Assembly (NCBI GenBank): GCA_958510825.1 | Contig: OY294048.1 | Coordinates: forward strand, 27,741,026 to 27,805,025 | From: Brachypterus glaber | Taxonomy: Eukaryota; Arthropoda; Insecta; Coleoptera; Kateretidae | Direction: 5' to 3' | Length of the DNA: 64,000 nucleotides | Part shown: piece by piece, positions 20,173-31,194 of the stretch | How positions within the stretch are numbered: position 1 is the stretch's first letter | How the letters are laid out: each line of letters opens with the position of its first letter | Made by a program: the position numbers and the translations under genes | The notes under the pieces: model-generated | Seen by the model: only the letters and a program-made list of their open reading frames with translations | Database searches by the model: none | Told to the model about the DNA's origin: nothing

Positions 20173-20625
20173 AAAATTCTATGACACATAACCTCAAATT
20201 ATGTTTATGTTAGGAATCAACGTAAAAATATTTTATGTTGCTACTAAACTATAATACTTTTATCGGTATTTTGTGATAACAACGGTTTTATTATAGTTCA
20301 GTAACATTAAACGTATTTATAGTTGACACAAGTAAATATAGTACTTAAGAATTAAAAATTAAATCACCAGAATCATGGCTTACAGTTTTTGATGTGCCAC
20401 ATCTAAAGATTTAGAGACTGTGGGCTAGCCTATTTGTTATTTATAAAATCATGAACCAGGTATCTATAACTTACCTTAGAATAACCAAAGATGTTCTTAT
20501 AAAAACACACACTAAAAATAAATATCAGTGTGAACATATGTTCATAAAGTCACTGTTTACGCATGGCGCCATCTAGCAGCCACCGACTACCATTTAAAAA
20601 TTAAAATTACGATCTAGAAGGCTTC
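20173..20625. other. Non-coding; CTCF-like motif near 20565
   Basis: AT-rich DNA with no gene. GGCGCCATCTAGCAGCCACC at 20565-20584 resembles, on the minus strand, the AGATGGCGCC core of insect CTCF sites. This is a motif match only. Confidence 0.25.
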
Positions 20626-21731
20626 CCCTGATAGCACAAAAGCCTTCTAAGAAGATTCTTAAAATAAATAGCCGGAAGGACAGCATATTTCTTAGAAGCA
20701 TATATATTTTGCTCAGGATATTCTAAGAACGATTAAAGAAATGCAAAGGATACCCTTTTAATCGTGCTGGTAGTTCCTAAGAAGCTTCTTATAAGCCACT
20801 GTATTAAATAAGAACGTTTTAAGAAGCATGTTAAGAATTTTCTTAGAAATAGGTACATGTACTTTTAAGAATATTCTTAGCATGCTTCTTAAAATATTCT
20901 TATTTGATGCATTAAGGTAATAATATTGAATATTGAGCATGGGCAAAAAAAGTTTCAGATTTCTACATTAATGTAGTTTTTCTCTTTCTTTCAAATATAT
21001 TTCATGATACTCGATCCTTTTCATGATATCATAAATTTGGACATGTCCAAAATTTTTACGTCTTTGTGATAAACCTAATAATTAAAGTATTTAAAAATCC
21101 TTAGATATAGCATCCATCTGGTAAGATTCATATGCGATATGCAGTTTTACTGTGAAAGCAAACTTTCTACCAGACATAAAATTCATGCGCCACACAAAAA
21201 TCCAATGTTTAGAAAAAGAAATAGCAAATAATTATCATTTCAAAATATAATAATTTTATTTTTTTGTCTAAAACTATATAAAAGTCACTTTATGTCTAAA
21301 AATATATCCATTTCTACTACTTAAGGGTAAAACTTGTGTTATTAACAGTAATTTTAAGAATATTTGTATATCTAACCTAATAAAATTAAAATAATATAGA
21401 CGCCATATTATTATTCTAAAAACATTCCCATTAGAATATTTTAAGAATATGTATTTGGGAATATTCTTAGCAAAATACTCTAATTATGCTTAGCATGTGC
21501 ACTACAGCATTATTCTAAAAATATTCCCATTAGAATATTTTAAGAATATGTTTTGGGAATATCCTTAGCAAAATACTCTAATCATGCTAAGAATGTTTAG
21601 AGTAGAAGCACTTATGCTACTACAGCAGTGCACCTTTTAAGAACATGCTTAGCATGTTTACAGCATAATGCTAAGAACCTTTTCAAGGGAACGATTAAAA
21701 AACCTTCTTAGGATGAAGTGTGTTATCAGGG
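20626..21731. mobile_element. 1.1-kb MITE with CCCTGATARCACA ends
   Basis: The left end CCCTGATAGCACA is matched by the inverted complement of the right end (TGTGTTATCAGGG). Both subterminal regions carry further CTTCTTAG/CTAAGAAG motifs. An internal ~99-bp direct duplication (about 21410-21490 and 21509-21589) contains CATTCCCATTAGAATATTTT-like sequence. No transposase frame is present. A target duplication is not certain (TTC on both sides is possible). Confidence 0.65.
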
Positions 21732-21870
21732 TTCCGAACTCGCTCGTAGATACCAGCGCTTTTTAGTCAATACGTAACCAAATCGAACTACAAGTTACCA
21801 GTCCTTATTCTCTACGTTTATGATTAAATGTAATGTATAACTAAAAAGTAGAAAACAAGATGTTTACATA

Positions 21871-21972
21871 AATTTTCAAAAACTAGATTTTTAAAAGAAG
21901 GGTTTTGGAAACGTTCTTTAAACAATCAAAAAGTCCAAAACCTTTCTTTTAAAAATCTAGTTTTTAAAAATT
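21871..21972. repeat. Near-perfect hairpin
   Basis: AAAACTAGATTTTTAAAAGA with AGGGTTTTGGA on the left pairs with TCCAAAACCTTTCTTTTAAA and AATCTAGTTTTT on the right around a ~25-bp loop. It is probably a small MITE or foldback remnant. Confidence 0.6.
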
Positions 21973-22082
21973 TATGAAAAAAATTGACAATAGCATTTTT
22001 TATGTAATTTTATTTTGTCTTTCATGCGGTTTTTAAGTTTTTCTTCTATTGTAAATAATAAAAAAAATACGACCAAAACAAA

Positions 22083-22810
22083 AATGTACACTCCAATTTT
22101 TTATGTCCATGTAAACTTTATTTGTAGAGTATTTTTCCGCTATTTTTCTTATGCCAAATTTATAACTTACTTTAAAAGCCCAAAATTAAGATTAATCTTC
22201 ATTCGATAAAAACGAAACTGTCGTGATTTATATAATTTTACATTGGCTATAAAAAGGCGGATTTTTTTTTGTTTCACTTGCTGTTACGCCGGAATTGGCA
22301 TAAAAATGTTTTTTTACTGTTTTTTTTTTTTCGTTTTCGTTTTTATCGTATAAAACCGAGATCCACATAATTTACCTTGTTTTTACTTAAGCCTAAAAAA
22401 ATATAAAACTAATGTTTAAATAAAAATTTGATCGGCGACAGCGAATCAGAGCTAAAAAACTCCAAAACTCCAATTTTTTATGTCCATGTAAACTTTATTT
22501 GTAGAGTATTTTTCCGCTATTTTTCTTATGCCAAACTTATAATTTACTTTAAAGTTTAAGTAAAAAGAAGGTAATTATACGTATCTCGTTTTTATACGAT
22601 AAAAAACGAAAACGAAAAACACTAAAAGTGAAAAAAAAAACAGCTTTTTATACATATAATTTTCGGCTAAAAAATGTAAAAATTACATATTTATACCATA
22701 TTTTATAGCCAATGTAAAATTATATAAATCACCTAGGTTTAGTTTTTATTTAATGAAGAATAATCTTAATTTTGGGGTGGACATAAATAAAACTCACCCG
22801 GTATATGTAT
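22083..22810. repeat. Rearranged repeat with direct and inverted copies
   Basis: A ~70-bp block (ACTCCAATTTTTTATGTCCA onward) at 22090 is directly repeated at 22467. A second block at about 22180-22252 (ATTTATATAATTTTACATTG) is inverted at about 22699-22777. The right end GGGTGGACATAAATAAAACT plus CACCCGGTA also occurs inverted at 37493-37522, so it is probably a transposon end. Confidence 0.55.
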
Positions 22811-23593
22811 ATTATATGGTCGAAAAGAGAATTTTATGAGCATTAACATGATGTATCACACGACCCCCCTTTCCATTTAAAAAAATGTTTCCCCTTGCCC
22901 CCTGTGCCACCTAAGCATATTAAATATTATACAGTGTGTTTCAACAAAGCCGACTCGGTCGATATATCGTAAAGTATAAAAAACTTTAAAGGAAACAGTT
23001 GTATGGTTTTAAAAAAGGCACATTCTAAAAATATTTTGAAATATACAGGATGGTCCTCCTAGGGTGGGTAACATCTGACTTAATTTTTTTTAATGGAATG
23101 ATATATTTTTTATTATGTCATCTTACTTGTCATAAAAATACCTTTATTTTAATATCATATTATATGGGTCTATTGTTTATAGTTTTTGAGATATATTTTT
23201 TTTTTTTAGGAAAAATGCAAGCTTATCTTAAAAGGGCGTATCTAATTACTTTATGTACACAAAATAAAATGTTTTATACAGGGCGTTCAAAATTAATTCA
23301 ATTTTTTTTAAATCGAATGCTATATGTTTTATTTGCTTAATAACCCATTTTTCTAAAAGGTCCATCAGTCTTATACATATTACACTCTCAAATAGCTTAG
23401 AGAATTGACCGGGCAATGACGACATTATCTGCTTGTACTATGAACTATCAACATTGCGCAAATTAAATGGAAATTAACGTTACTGGCCGGTCATTGTCGA
23501 TCATGTCCAATTTAGCTGGGCGTTGTCATCATTGACCGGCTAATGACGTCAATGGTCGAATTGTCGTCTTTGACGGTAACATATACATTAATA
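22811..23593. other. Non-coding; GACCGG.AATGACG cluster
   Basis: No gene recognised; the 96-codon frame at 23050 is an AT-driven hydrophobic frame. Between 23405 and 23575 a ~16-bp motif (TGACCGGGCAATGACG-like) occurs at least three times in both orientations, with TGACGTCA at 23559-23566. It may be a degraded repeat. Confidence 0.35.
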
Positions 23594-25318
23594 TACAGGG
23601 TGTATCAGAACTCACGTTAAAAAAATTACATGTGCGCTCATACAGCAATAGAAAAAAAATGAGCAAAATTTAAGAGGGGGGTGTATGTATGAAATTTTGA
23701 GATAAGAACAATTTGTTTCCACCAATCCCAGAAGCTGTTACAACTACCTATAAAAGTGGGTAAATCGCCCAATCGGTTTCTGTGGAAACATACCAGTAGC
23801 TAAAGGTATGCATTTTGAAAGTTTGATGACAATGTCAAGTTAAAATCTTTCATATGACAATTTGTCAAAAATATTTTTTATGATGTAAACTGTTATATTA
23901 CCAGAAGATTATGGATTTTTTAACTTTATTGTAATAATTTTTTAAGTGTTTTTTCTTTGTTATAATCCTACTTTAAATTTTAGGTCCTAATTTAGAACTC
24001 TTGAAAGTTTTACATTGCACATTCACTGAAATGGGATATTATTTAAGAAAATAGTTTAAACCCCCTTTAATCTTTACTGAAAAAAGTAAAAAATTAAAAT
24101 TGGGCTTACATAAAAAGAAAAAAAATCGTTTAAAAAGTTAGATGGTGATGAAAGAAGAATACCATTTAACTATTAGAGTGTAGAATCCTTATTTCATTAA
24201 ACAAATTCAACTAATTGAAAATGTGCAGCATCTAGCTACAAGGACAGTTTCTTCTATAAGACACCTTGGATATGATCAAAGACTCTTTCGGCTTGCTTTA
24301 TCCCGTGTCTCCGAAAGCAGAAGTAGTGAAGATCTAATCTATAACTTACCGTATTTTAGATAGTGACTTTTCAGTGGATTTAAAAGAACTTTTTACTCGT
24401 AATTCGGATGTGGTCATACTTTCACGTGAAAATTTGTTTTACCAGTGCTTCTTACCTAATCGAATGATTAGCTCCCGGAACTGAATCAATTATCTCAGCC
24501 TCATCTTAGTTTTTTTTTTAATCAATATGATGATCGACCTCAAACTTTAATTTTGTATAAAGTGGGTGATTTTTTTGAGTTTAAGTTTAATAGTTTATTT
24601 ATTAGTTTCATACTTAAATTACAGATACATGTTTGACCATTTTTTAATATTTGTAACCAAATAAACTGTTAAACAACACGTGTCTTTAATGATTTACTTA
24701 CAATACAATGCAATTATGATTTACTTACTAAATATGTTTATTTATATTATTATAGACGATACCTAAAAAAACTCAATAAACTATTATTTGGTATATTGGT
24801 TTTCTACTTTTTTAATCGTATGGATTGAGGGGCATTTTAAACATTTGTCCATCGATATATACTTTAAATGGTAGATTTTCCATTCCAGTTTATGTGTGCA
24901 CATGTAGAAATTTCAATTATTCATCCTTAATTAGGGCCTAAAATTAAAAGTAGGATTATAACAAAGAAAAAACACTAAACAAATTTACTAATTCACTACA
25001 ATAAAGTTGAAAATCCATAATCTTCCAGTAATATAACAGTTTGCATCTTACAAAATATTTTTGACAAATTGACAAAACTGTCATCAAACATTCAAAATGG
25101 ATACCTTTAGCTACTGGTATGTTTCCATAGAAACCAATTGGGCGATTTACCCACTTTTATAGGTAATTGTAACAGCTTCTGGGATTGGTGAAAACGAAAC
25201 GTTCTTATCTCAAAATTTCATACATACACCCCCCACTCAAATTTTGCTCATTTTTTTTTGCTATTGCTGTATGAGCGCACATGTAATTTTTTTAACGTGA
25301 GTTCTGATACACCCTGTA
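23594..25318. mobile_element. TA-flanked element with ~420-bp TIRs
   Basis: The left end TACAGGGTGTATCAGAACTC and its inverted complement at the right end (to 25318) open inverted repeats of about 420 bp that are roughly 90% or more identical. Both continue through ACCTATAAAAGTGGGTAAAT and CCTTTAGCTACTGG (left: AGTAGCTAAAGG). TA flanks each end, as in Tc1/mariner elements. The centre (about 24050-24860) is unique and includes a decayed LINE fragment. No transposase was found. Confidence 0.75.
24199..24500 (+). pseudogene. LINE RT remnant inside the long-TIR element
   Basis: The frame 24199-24363 reads KQIQLIENVQHLATRTVSSI then RHLGYDQRLFRLALSRVSES, matching the (L)IE.VQ+.AT+.+..+RHL.Y..RL..L.L pattern of LINE RT C-terminal regions. 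After a stop it continues with ENLFYQCFLPNRMIS, like the FF..R+I..WN block. It is short and broken. It must have been inserted into, or captured by, the surrounding TIR element. Confidence 0.5.
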
Positions 25319-26055
25319 TTTATGAAAAAATTATAACTAATTATTTTTTGTCAGCAATTGAATAGGTAATTTTATTTATTAAAAATTTATTACTACTTTT
25401 AAAATGGATGACCTTATAAACGCTCGTTTACCAGTTTTGCAAAAAAGACGATTATTTTCAGTTTTTAAAAAAATTAAGTATTGTCAAATTTGTTTAAATC
25501 GCAATTTTATGATATATTTCTTTTGACATGTGAAACGTTAAACCTCCCAAAATCCCCATCACTGGAGATAAAAAAAAATATATATAATTTTTTTTATAAA
25601 GCCAATGTATGTAGGAGTATTACATACATGTATATAAATTTTTGGCTGTATTATTTATATAAAATTTTAATGAAATATATCGGAAAAACACGAAAAAGGT
25701 GTCATATTTGAAGTTTGTAGCCCTGTAAAAAATTAACTAAGGTAGATATTTAAAATCTGCAAGTTGTGGCATGGTTCATTTTTATTTAGAAATATTTCCA
25801 TAAAAAAAACTTTTTCTGAAATCTTGCGGATTTTTTTTTTGGCCTTGAGTGTATACAAAAAAAAGCCAATGTGCGCTATATCTCAAGATTTTGAGGGTCA
25901 AGAATTTTTTTCATGGCCTTATTCGTTTTCAGCGCTCCAAAATACGTAGAAAAAATATAGTTTGTTTTATAAAAAAAATACTTTTTTTTTGTGGTCCTGT
26001 GTATTTTCTTGGCAATGCTATTTTAGTTTTGAGATATGTGTTAAAAATTTCTTTT
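25319..26055. other. Non-coding, AT-rich
   Basis: Short open frames are composition artefacts. GCCAATGTGCGCTATATCTCAA near 25865-25886 resembles the CACTGTGCGTTATATCTCAA block of the 34.9-kb palindrome, hinting at a diverged relative. Nothing else was recognised. Confidence 0.4.
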
Positions 26056-26059
26056 TTAA

Positions 26060-27031
26060 CCCGTAACTACAGAAGTGAAATTTGAGTCGCACTACCAAAT
26101 ACGTGATGTTTTTGTTTTTAAGAAAAAAATACTAAAAATTGTGTTTTTTAATGTTTTATTTTTCACGGTTTTATTGGTTATTTGACTTTAATATGTAATG
26201 AGTTTTATATGTATAAATCAAAACATAACAATTGCATGAATGGTTTTATTTAAAAACGTACAAAAAGTAAAAAATAAATAAAACATGTCTTACATCAAAT
26301 ATTAAAAATAAAAAAAAAAACAAAAAAATAAAAAAACATTGTGTGAAAAAAACTAATGAATATAATATATCAGTCTAAAAAAACTAAAACTTTCTCAAAA
26401 TCATCACATGGGTGAAAAACTGCATTCCCTTTTTTGGTTAATTTATACATGTTTTTCTATTGCATTCTAAGCACAGTGCACTGGACTTAAAAAAATGGGC
26501 TGTATTCTTTTTATTGGCAGAGCATAAGTAATAAGCCTTTCTTAAGGCTAACCTTCCTACCGTTCCACCTCCAAGTTGATTTTATGTCTAAAGTCAGCTT
26601 ATGCATTATCTTACCTCCCGACTTATGCGAGGGTTGTTGAATCTCCTTTCAGAAGTAATGAATTGTAATTTAGAAGGTTCACGTAAACTGTTATATTTTC
26701 TATAATAAAAACCTAATATTATTATTAATAAATACAAATAATTAGATGGCTTTTTGCAAAAAGAAACTGCAAAAAGTTGTTCAATTAAAAAATATATAAA
26801 GTTTAAAATACTAACATAACTACAGACCTGAGGTCTTATGGACTTGCACACGTTAAAAATCGTATAAAACGTTGAGTTACGCACAAACTGACTGGCAACT
26901 GTGAATCCTGTCTCTCTACTGATAGTGTGAAAGGTACTAAGACGCGCAGACCTCCAAGTGCACGTGAAGGGATATTCCGAAAAATGGACTTCCAGAGTAC
27001 GTCTAACAGGCCACACGTCTGTATTTACGGG
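26060..27031. mobile_element. piggyBac-type element, internally decayed
   Basis: TTAA at 26056-26059 and 27032-27035 flanks a 972-bp body with ends CCCGTAACTACAGAAGTG and, inverted, CCCGTAAATACAGACGTG. These are piggyBac hallmarks. A Cys-rich C-terminal-like fragment on the minus strand (26370-26577) supports the call. The 136-codon minus-strand frame at 26606-27016 shows no known transposase motif. Confidence 0.65.
26370..26577 (-). pseudogene. Possible piggyBac transposase C-terminal zinc ribbon
   Basis: The minus strand gives RKAYYLCSANKKNTAHFF, then SSALCLECNRKTC. After a one-base shift it continues KLTKKGNAVFHPCDDF to TGA at 26370-26372. Paired cysteines at the extreme C-terminus are typical of piggyBac transposases, and the surrounding element has piggyBac ends. 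No DDD catalytic region remains. The assignment rests mainly on context. Confidence 0.35.
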
Positions 27032-27328
27032 TTAAATAACTATTATTTTAATATTTAAGTAATATTACACTGGATCGTCTGGAAATTCCAGACTGGAATA
27101 CAAATAAAATAGGAACGAGTCCTGGGCCCACTGTGTTTTGTAGAGAAAGGAATTATAATAATTGCCCTTCCTACTTTATAAATTGTCCAAATATGAGATT
27201 TTAGGGATTGTTACCTATACAAAAATAATTTTGTTGTTTAGTTTCCTAATTTATTAAAAAAATGTAAATTCTGAAAATTTGGGGCTATATTTGTTATGTT
27301 AAAAGTTTATATTTGTTATGTTAAACTT

Positions 27329-27976
27329 TAGTTGGGTACCATTTTTATTTCATTATTTTCTTCCGGCTGTGTGTTATATATGTCTTAAAGTACATTCAAA
27401 TAAAGCTATTTCCAAATTGCTAGGCCCCAGATCCGGTTCCTTTGGGTGCTAGAAGCTCCGAAAGCTGTGGCAATGAGCTATCATTTTTATTAAGTTGCCT
27501 AGTCATATACATTACATTTATTACACTCAGATTAAGCTATTTACATAGTTATACACAATAGTTCGGAGGCCAAAGGGTAACAACAGTCTTTGAAAAGTTC
27601 CTTTGACATATGTTAAAGAAATAAGAATTTATGAAATTACATTTTAATTACATAAATGAAAATTCTTTCGACTTTATAGTATTGACATAATACGTCAAGT
27701 GAACTTTTTAAAGTCTGTTTTTACCACTTGGCATTCCAAATAATTGTAAAACTGTCAAAATAGACTAATCTAAATGTAATAAATGTAATGTATTTGACCG
27801 GTAAGTTAAAAATATATTTTTAGTATACCCCATTTCACTACCTTTTTGGGGCTTTTAACACCCAAAGGAACCCGATCTAGGACCTGGCAATTTGCAAATA
27901 GCTTAATTTGAATTTACTTCAAAACCTATATAAAATACAGCTGTGAGAAAACAATGAAGTAAAAATGGTCACCAGC
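27329..27976. repeat. ~650-bp palindrome (foldback)
   Basis: Arms of about 320 bp meet near 27653. Matching blocks include AAAGCTATTTCCAAATTGCT / GGCAATTTGCAAATAGCTTA, GGTTCCTTTGGGTG / CACCCAAAGGAACC, and ATACATTACATTTATTACA inverted as TGTAATAAATGTAATGTAT. Divergence suggests an old foldback insertion. It has no coding capacity. Confidence 0.65.
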
Positions 27977-28114
27977 TCTTAGACTATAACGCACACAAGC
28001 GGAATTTTCTAAATTCATGGCCAAAACCCTTAATAAGCTCCAATTTATACCAAAATTTGTATTGAAGGGTTTTTGGGGCTGCTGAATAAAAATTTAACAT
28101 TAAAATTAATTTTT

Positions 28115-28290
28115 ACAAAATGGCGGATCCAATATGGCTGCCGCCTATATCAAAATTTGCAGATTTTTTACTAAAAACCATTGTACAGGGGTTTTTGAGG
28201 TCGCCGATTACGAATGTAATACTTATTTTATTTTTTACAAAATGGCGGATCCAATATGGCTGCCGCCTATATCAAAATTTGCAGATGGTA
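28115..28290 (+). repeat. 122-bp tandem repeat, two copies
   Basis: TGGCGGATCCAATATGGCTG followed by CCGCCTATATCAAAATTTGC is present at 28121 and again at 28243. The intervening GGGGTTTTTGAGGTCGC is also related to the array unit at 7.3 kb. Short frames that begin here are produced by the repeat. Confidence 0.7.
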
Positions 28291-28310
28291 AATATCGAGG
28301 TGGGGTAAGG

Positions 28311-28807
28311 GGGTAAAATGTGATAAAAATATTTTTTTAAACATTTTTTTTTATTTTTTTCTTTTCGTTTTTCAAAAAAAGAAATTTAAAAAAAAAAAAA
28401 AAAATTTTTTTTCAAAAAAAATATTTTTTGAAAAATTTTTGGTTATTCATTTTTTTTTATTAGTTTACTAATAAACCTAGACCTACAGGGGAAAGTATTA
28501 TTTTGTTGGCAGTAGTATTTTTTTACTGCAAAAATACCTAAAACTAAATCTGCCTGTCTTAGACATTTTTTAGGTTTGGGCAGGGAGGGGCGGGGGATAT
28601 TAGCAGCAAATTCTTGTTTTAATAATTAGCAAACACATTAATCTTCTCAACCAAGTGTAAAAAGTTGCTTAATGCTGATTAATCTGAAACTTTTTGCCAA
28701 TTCATAATACAAGTTTATAAAAAGCAACCAAATTTACAGACTAAAACTTATGACTTCCCATTTTAAACTCAATAATCAAAAACAATACTTTTTTGTAAAA
28801 AAATAAA
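28311..28807. other. Non-coding, A/T tracts
   Basis: Long A and T runs around 28330-28450 and no credible gene or mobile element end. Confidence 0.5.
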
Positions 28808-29410
28808 TAGGTACATATACTCTGCGCATTATCTATCTGAGTAACCAATTGGATCAAGGAAGCTATGATTAGTGGTTTAAAAATGACTTTTAGTAATATT
28901 TTTGTAGCCCATTGTGCTTTTGATCATTTTTAACATTTAGGTTAAATTGACTGTCATTTTACGTCTTACAAATAATAACAAAATCTGTTTAAAAAGTAAA
29001 ACTTTGTTCAAAATTATAATAAAAGTAAGTTTTTATTCATAAAGTGCTATTATAAACTTAAATTTAACATTACCTGAATAAAATTACGGTCCAGTATTAT
29101 TTTAACCAAAAATTTCTGTATAGTATTTACTTCAAAAATTTATAGAGCACTGCATTATATTAGTTCATTTAAACAAAATGTTTCTAGATTGATGCTTTAG
29201 TTTTCTTTTTATGCACTTTTCCTGTTATTTCTTCTTGCTAAAGCAAATTATTTGGATTTTTTTTATAAATGTCAAAATAATGTCTTGATTGACAATAAAT
29301 TTTAAACAAGATGAAAACCTTACATAATGAACTAAATATATTCTGCCAACCAAATAACAAGAAACAAATGACCATCAACTCAGATAGATAATGCGCGGAG
29401 TTTACCTACG
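28808..29410. mobile_element. Non-autonomous TIR element
   Basis: ACTCTGCGCATTATCTATCT on the left is matched by the inverted AGATAGATAATGCGCGGAGT on the right. The ~600-bp AT-rich interior is non-coding. A target duplication and superfamily were not determined. Confidence 0.55.
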
Positions 29411-29627
29411 GCATTTAAATCCATTTTAAAAAACTGCTTAAAAAAAGCAACAACTTTGATATTTATTTTTAAAAAAATTGATTTTTTGGGAAAAATAACG
29501 TTTCAAAATTAGTTTCTTGAAACCGGATTTTTGAACTGACATTTTCGGTTTATTTGTTTTGATAGAAAAATGACTTTGGCACCATCTATTGGTACAGTTC
29601 ATAGAAAAGATAAAAAACAATAGAGGC

Positions 29628-30560
29628 GGCAGACTAATATCTCTACTCCCTAACATCCCTACTCCACAACAACTCTACTCCGTAACATCTCTACTCCATA
29701 ACATCTCTACTCCGTAACAACTCTACTCCGCACTATATGCACTCGATTAGCCACTTGTCTTAACTCAAATGAATATTTGTCATGCTAAGTCACCGTCAAA
29801 TATGAATTTAATTTATTAATTACTTACTTATTAGTGCATATTAAGAGTACGCGGTCATTGTGGCTTTTAGAATAATTCATTTATGATTGTTCTAGATTTG
29901 AATTTAAAGATAAACGTTTTCTACTAAAAAAATAAAATAATCTAGAAGAAGATTCTTTGTTCTTTGAACTGCTCATTTATTATTAAGTGGCTAATAAAGT
30001 CCTTATAGTGTGGAGTAGAGTTGTTACGGAGTAGAGATGTTATGGAGTAGAGATGTTACGGAGTAGAGTTGTTGTGGAGTAGGGATGTTAGGGAGTAGAG
30101 AAATTTAAAGTAGAGAACAACTCTACTCCGTAACATCTCTACTCCGTAACAACTCTACTCCGCACTATATGCACTCGATTAGCCACTTGTCTTAACTCAA
30201 ATGAATATTTGTCATGCTAAGTCACCGTCAAATATGAATTTAATTTATTAATTACTTACTTATTAGTGCATATTAAGAGTACGCGGTCATTGTGGCTTTT
30301 AGAATAATTCATTTATGATTGTTCTAGATTTGAATTTAAAGATAAACGTTTTCTACTAAAAAAATAAAATAATCTAGAAGAAGATTCTTTGTTCTTTGAA
30401 CTGCTCATTTATTATTAAGTGGCTAATAAAGTCCTTATAGTGTGGAGTAGAGTTGTTACGGAGTAGAGATGTTATGGAGTAGAGATGTTACGGAGTAGAG
30501 TTGTTGTGGAGTAGGGATGTTAGGGAGTAGAGAAATTTAGAGTAGAGATGTTAGTCTGCC
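29628..30560. mobile_element. Composite foldback element with 8-bp TSD
   Basis: The ends GGCAGACTAA and TTAGTCTGCC are inverted, and the perfect 8-bp direct repeat ATAGAGGC flanks them (29620-29627 and 30561-30568), as for hAT elements. Each terminus is an array of ~17-bp modules (CTCTACTCCGTAACA variants) that are inverted at the opposite terminus. The core, with CACTATATGCACTCGATTAG, occurs twice at 29731 and 30163, a 432-bp tandem duplication that looks identical over nearly its whole length. The second unit begins where an inverted module array abuts a direct one. No coding capacity. Confidence 0.85.
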
Positions 30561-30568
30561 ATAGAGGC

Positions 30569-31194
30569 AACTATTTGAAGAAGTTTCGCTTTAGAGGGTT
30601 TTGGCAATGAATTTAGAAAATTCCGTCTGTGTGTAATGGGGTAATTCTTTTCCCAAAACAACATCAAACGTGGTAAAATTACATACTTGGGAAATAGAAC
30701 GATAATTCAACAGGCACTTATATTACTACTGTTAATTTACAGTAATATGTATGCATGTAATAACTGAACAACCCCTTGTAAAGCAGCTTGATTTGACAGA
30801 AAAAAAGCTGAATACATATTCAGATATTAATTTTTAAATGTGGTAAATGCAAAAGGGGTCCATACTTATTCCTGTTTTCAAACTAACAAACTAATAACAA
30901 AACCCTGAAAATAATTTTAATTGGTTTTTTATATATTTATTGTTGTACATATTTGCACTTATAATTGTTATTGTAATATATTTTAGAATTAGTATTAGTA
31001 TGACCTATTTTAATTAAGTACCTATGTCCTAAAAGATTATTATATATTGATATAATTATTATTATTAATTGTCCGCATTTTCTTTTAATGAATAATACTT
31101 CGTAAAGTGTTAAAATTAACCTTATCAATAGTAATCATGTTATACAAAATAAAAACGATGAAGTTCTTTGTCCCTGTACACAAATTAATCTACC
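30569..31194 (-). other. 3' flank of tango with candidate poly(A) signal
   Basis: Downstream of the tango stop codon the minus strand has AATAAA at 30936-30941, about 255 bases after the stop, suggesting a short 3' UTR. No further gene is seen before the foldback element. The poly(A) site is inferred from the hexamer only. Confidence 0.4.

Noticed and set aside
23050..23340. 96-codon hydrophobic frame, at first sight a membrane protein
   Set aside because: The Phe/Leu/Ile content follows from T-rich sequence, and it lies between transposon ends.
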